Source: Pseudomonas sp. FP453 (GTDB taxonomy: Bacteria > Pseudomonadota > Gammaproteobacteria > Pseudomonadales > Pseudomonadaceae). Taken from it: a DNA stretch of 64,000 bases. The notes under the pieces were generated by a model, which was given only the letters and a program-made list of their open reading frames with translations, searched no databases and was not told where the DNA came from. Shown here in pieces: positions 62,253 to 64,000 of this stretch; positions within the stretch are counted from its first letter, which is position 1, and each line of letters opens with the position of its first letter. The position numbers and the translations under genes were made by a program. Where the stretch lies: the NCBI RefSeq assembly GCF_030687495.1, contig NZ_CP117435.1:1488001-1552000 (forward strand). The letters are read 5' to 3'.

Positions 62253-63173
62253 TCACGCATCGCGGCAGGCGTCCTGCAGCCATTGGCTGAAACATTCGGC
62301 CGCCGCGCTGGCGGGGCCTTGGGGGGCGATCAGCCAGTAGCCGATGTCACTGTGATACGGCGGCCACTCGAACGCTTCCACCAGGCTGCCGTCCTTGAGC
62401 CGACGCTCGATCAAGCGGTGGCGGCCCATGGCGATGCCCTGGCCGGCCACGGCGGCTTCGACCACGATGTTGTAGTCATGCAGCATCACGCGGGGATGGC
62501 TGGCGAGATCGACGTGGTGGTGCTCGGACCAATCGGTCCACTCGAACGGCCGGTGGGAGGTGGCCATCAGCAACGGGCTGTCATGCCGGGTCTTGAACGC
62601 CGGGCTGCACACCGGCGAGATCACTTCCGCCATCAGGCGCGTGGCCTGCACATCGGGCCAATCGCCCTTGCCGTAACGTATCGCCAGGTCCACCTCGGCG
62701 GCGGCGACATCAGCCAGTTGAATTGCCGGTAACAACTCCACCTGGATATGCGGGTAGCGATGCAGAAAGTCGGCCAGGCGCGGCGCCAGCCACAAGGTGG
62801 CGAAAGAGGCGAGCAGGCCGATGCGCAGCACCGTGGTGCTGGGCGCGGCGCGCTGGGTACGGGTGGCGGCCGCGATGGCGTCGAGGGCAGGGCGGATTTC
62901 GGCGTAGTAGCGTTGGCCGTCGCCCGTCAGGTCAATCGCCCGGGTGCGTCGGATAAACAGCGGTTTGCCCAGGTGCTGCTCAAGTTTTTGCACTTGATGG
63001 CTCAGTGCGCTCTGGGTCACCGACAGCTCATGCGCCGCCTTGCTAAAACTCAAGTGCCGCGCCACGGCCTCAAAGGCGCGCAGGGCCAGCAAGGGCGGAA
63101 GGTCCTTGTGCAGTGCCACTTGAGTGCGCTCCGTTGCCTGAGGGAAGGGCCGATTTTGGGCGATGGCCTGCAT
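62253..63173 (-). CDS. LysR-family regulator (GcvA-like)
   Basis: A 306-residue regulator. The helix-turn-helix AFEAVARHLSFSKAAHELSVTQSALSHQVQKLEQHLG (residues about 33-69, given as landmarks FEAVARHLSFSKAAHEL and TQSALSHQVQKLE) has the GcvA pattern, and the effector domain has VRIGL-like LRIGLLASFATLWLAPRL, VDLAIRYGKGDWPDV. The start at MQAIAQNRP is the likely one; the frame is open 14 codons further. Same strand as RidA/aminotransferase, ending 91 bp before their start, so it probably regulates them from upstream. Confidence 0.88.
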   Translation of the reverse strand: MQAIAQNRPFPQATERTQVALHKDLPPLLALRAFEAVARHLSFSKAAHELSVTQSALSHQVQKLEQHLGKPLFIRRTRAIDLTGDGQRYYAEIRPALDAIAAATRTQRAAPSTTVLRIGLLASFATLWLAPRLADFLHRYPHIQVELLPAIQLADVAAAEVDLAIRYGKGDWPDVQATRLMAEVISPVCSPAFKTRHDSPLLMATSHRPFEWTDWSEHHHVDLASHPRVMLHDYNIVVEAAVAGQGIAMGRHRLIERRLKDGSLVEAFEWPPYHSDIGYWLIAPQGPASAAAECFSQWLQDACRDA

Positions 63174-63250
63174 TTTGTCGCCCGCTGATTTGCCGTCGGG
63201 CGGGGCAGGCCGCATTATTGAGGCATTCCCGCCACAACGTAAGCCAAGCC

Positions 63251-63412
63251 ATGAGCGATGACGACAAGCTGATCGACCTGAACGCCGAACGTGCCAAGCG
63301 CGTGCACGACCTTAACGACAAGCGCCTGAACGAAGTGCGCCAGGCCTTCGAGCAGGCCATGCCGTTGGGCAAGGCCAAGAAGAAACCAAAGAACAAACCG
63401 AAAAAGCGTTGA
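63251..63412 (+). CDS. Small basic-tailed protein
   Basis: A 53-residue protein beginning MSDDDKLIDLNAERAKRVHD and ending in a Lys-rich tail (KAKKKPKNKPKKR). A short amphipathic helix (DLNDKRLNEVRQAFEQAM) lies in between. The basic tail suggests nucleic-acid binding. No known domain. Divergent from the LysR gene. Confidence 0.7.
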   Translation: MSDDDKLIDLNAERAKRVHDLNDKRLNEVRQAFEQAMPLGKAKKKPKNKPKKR

Positions 63413-63555
63413 AACAGCCTGCATCTGTTGATGCAGGTCAGTTATTCCCCTTCTTTACGCCCCGTTGTGGGCGACATTGATCCCCGTCAATTTTCCAATC
63501 CGCCTTCTCGATTAACTTAGCCCTATCGCAACAGGGCAAGTGCAGGAGGCCGGTC

Positions 63556-63669
63556 ATGTTTTTCGATAATGTGGTTTTTGCCGGAGTGCTGACTGTCAGC
63601 CTCATGGTGCTGTTTTTTGTAGGGTTTGGTTTTTTTATCTGGAAAGACGCGAATAAGCGGAAAAAATAA
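63556..63669 (+). CDS. ccoM: Small cbb3-type oxidase subunit CcoM
   Basis: A 37-residue single-helix membrane protein, MFFDNVVFAGVLTVSLMV at the start and FFIWKDANKRKK at the end. It matches the small CcoM subunit that stabilises cbb3 cytochrome c oxidase in Pseudomonas (for example P. stutzeri), where a similar FxDNVV...FFIWKD pattern occurs. GGAGG 6-7 nt before ATG. The oxidase operon itself is not in the window; ccoM is usually unlinked. Confidence 0.85.
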   Translation: MFFDNVVFAGVLTVSLMVLFFVGFGFFIWKDANKRKK

Positions 63670-63704
63670 GTCTTTCTGGATTACATGAGCACGCAAGGCA
63701 TTTT

Positions 63705-63730
63705 GGGCGACTTCGGTCGCCCTTTTTTTT
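63705..63730 (+). terminator. UUCG-loop terminator after ccoM
   Basis: GGGCGAC and GTCGCCC pair around the stable TTCG tetraloop, followed by eight T. Confidence 0.95.
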
Positions 63731-63793
63731 GCCCGCTATTTAACTAACAACGCCGCTCTCCAATAGGAGTGGGCTTGTGTGGGAGGTACAGGT

Positions 63794-63833
63794 ATAAAAA
63801 AAGGTGCGACCCTCGCGGATCGCACCTTTTTTA
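63794..63833 (-). terminator. Terminator of the phosphate permease gene
   Basis: AAGGTGCGA and TCGCACCTT pair; on the minus strand the hairpin is followed by a run of T. A REP fragment remains at 63764-63784. Confidence 0.88.
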
Positions 63834-63847
63834 ATACAGGCGGCTTA

Positions 63848-64000
63848 TCAGCTGCCCAGCGCCTTGGACGCCAGCCAGAACAACCCGGCCGACAGGCCAA
63901 CGGTCGCTGGCAGGGTCAGCACCCAGGCCATCAGGATGGTCTTGACCGTCCCGCCTTGCAGGCCGCTTTTGTTCGCCACCATGGTACCGGCCACACCCGA
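63848..64000 (-). CDS. Inorganic phosphate transporter, C-terminal end (PitA-like, cut by window edge)
   Basis: The last 50 residues of a permease, open to the window end, with stop at 63848-63850. The stretch [20 protein letters not shown] then [20 protein letters not shown] is the last helix pair of Pit-family phosphate/cation symporters (PF01384). Low-affinity phosphate uptake is the likely role. Confidence 0.8.
   Translation of the reverse strand, partial: SGVAGTMVANKSGLQGGTVKTILMAWVLTLPATVGLSAGLFWLASKALGS

Overview
The window is high-GC chromosomal DNA of a fluorescent Pseudomonas, very probably of the P. fluorescens group. The basis is the proteins (a QuiP-type acylase, LivJ-LivHMGF, RapA, the small Cco subunit CcoM, a PitA-like permease) and many copies of the Pseudomonas REP sequence GTGGGAGC(T/G)GGCTTGCC(T/C)GCGAT. 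Genes are dense, in short operons with 4-bp ATGA or GTGA overlaps. I see no rRNA, tRNA, IS element, prophage or CRISPR array.

Layout from left to right. 1-4.8 kb: end of a sensor kinase, then a basic amino-acid ABC importer in the aotJ-Q-M-O-P order. 5.1-7.7 kb: two-gene DNA end-processing operon (MBL exonuclease and ATP-dependent ligase). 7.9-11.9 kb: QuiP-like acylase, YfcG-like glutathione transferase, isochorismatase-fold hydrolase. 11.9-17.4 kb: iron-chelate uptake operon (TonB receptor, binding protein, permease, ATPase) with a possible Fur box, divergent from an OmpR/EnvZ-type two-component system (17.6-19.7 kb). 19.9-22.5 kb: an operon with two SEC-C zinc-motif proteins and a lipoprotein, apparently split by an mqsRA toxin-antitoxin cassette bounded by a perfect 16-bp direct repeat. 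22.7-33.4 kb: envelope proteins (two OmpA-like lipoproteins, a collagen-like secreted protein, a SlyB-like lipoprotein), DinG, a secreted glycoside hydrolase, a beta-lactamase-fold esterase and PdxH. 33.5-40.5 kb: a 32-codon small ORF with its own terminator, NhaA, a PLP enzyme, a flavoprotein, a lipoprotein, and a divergent SDR/LysR pair. 40.5-42.9 kb: a bufferin-type RiPP operon (precursor, DUF692 MNIO enzyme, DUF2063 partner, DoxX protein). 43.2-48.2 kb: branched-chain amino-acid importer. 48.5-55.4 kb: DUF2288 protein, a glycosyltransferase-like protein, a large tubulin/FtsZ-like GTPase of unknown role, and an MHYT-GGDEF-EAL protein. 55.6-64 kb: MFS transporter, RapA, a small unknown protein, a PLP aminotransferase with a RidA partner and a LysR regulator, CcoM, and the end of a phosphate permease.

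Three regions deserve most attention: the 725-residue tubulin-like protein (50212-52389), which keeps the glycine-rich GTP loop and a T7-like DxxD loop but is far from FtsZ; the bufferin operon with a possible ECF-sigma promoter; and the mqsRA cassette, whose repeats rebuild both the 3' end of the upstream gene and the ribosome-binding region of ychJ. Gene starts were often moved downstream of the longest reading frame to fit signal peptides, Shine-Dalgarno sites or family N termini. Family assignments come from motif recognition, not database searches.
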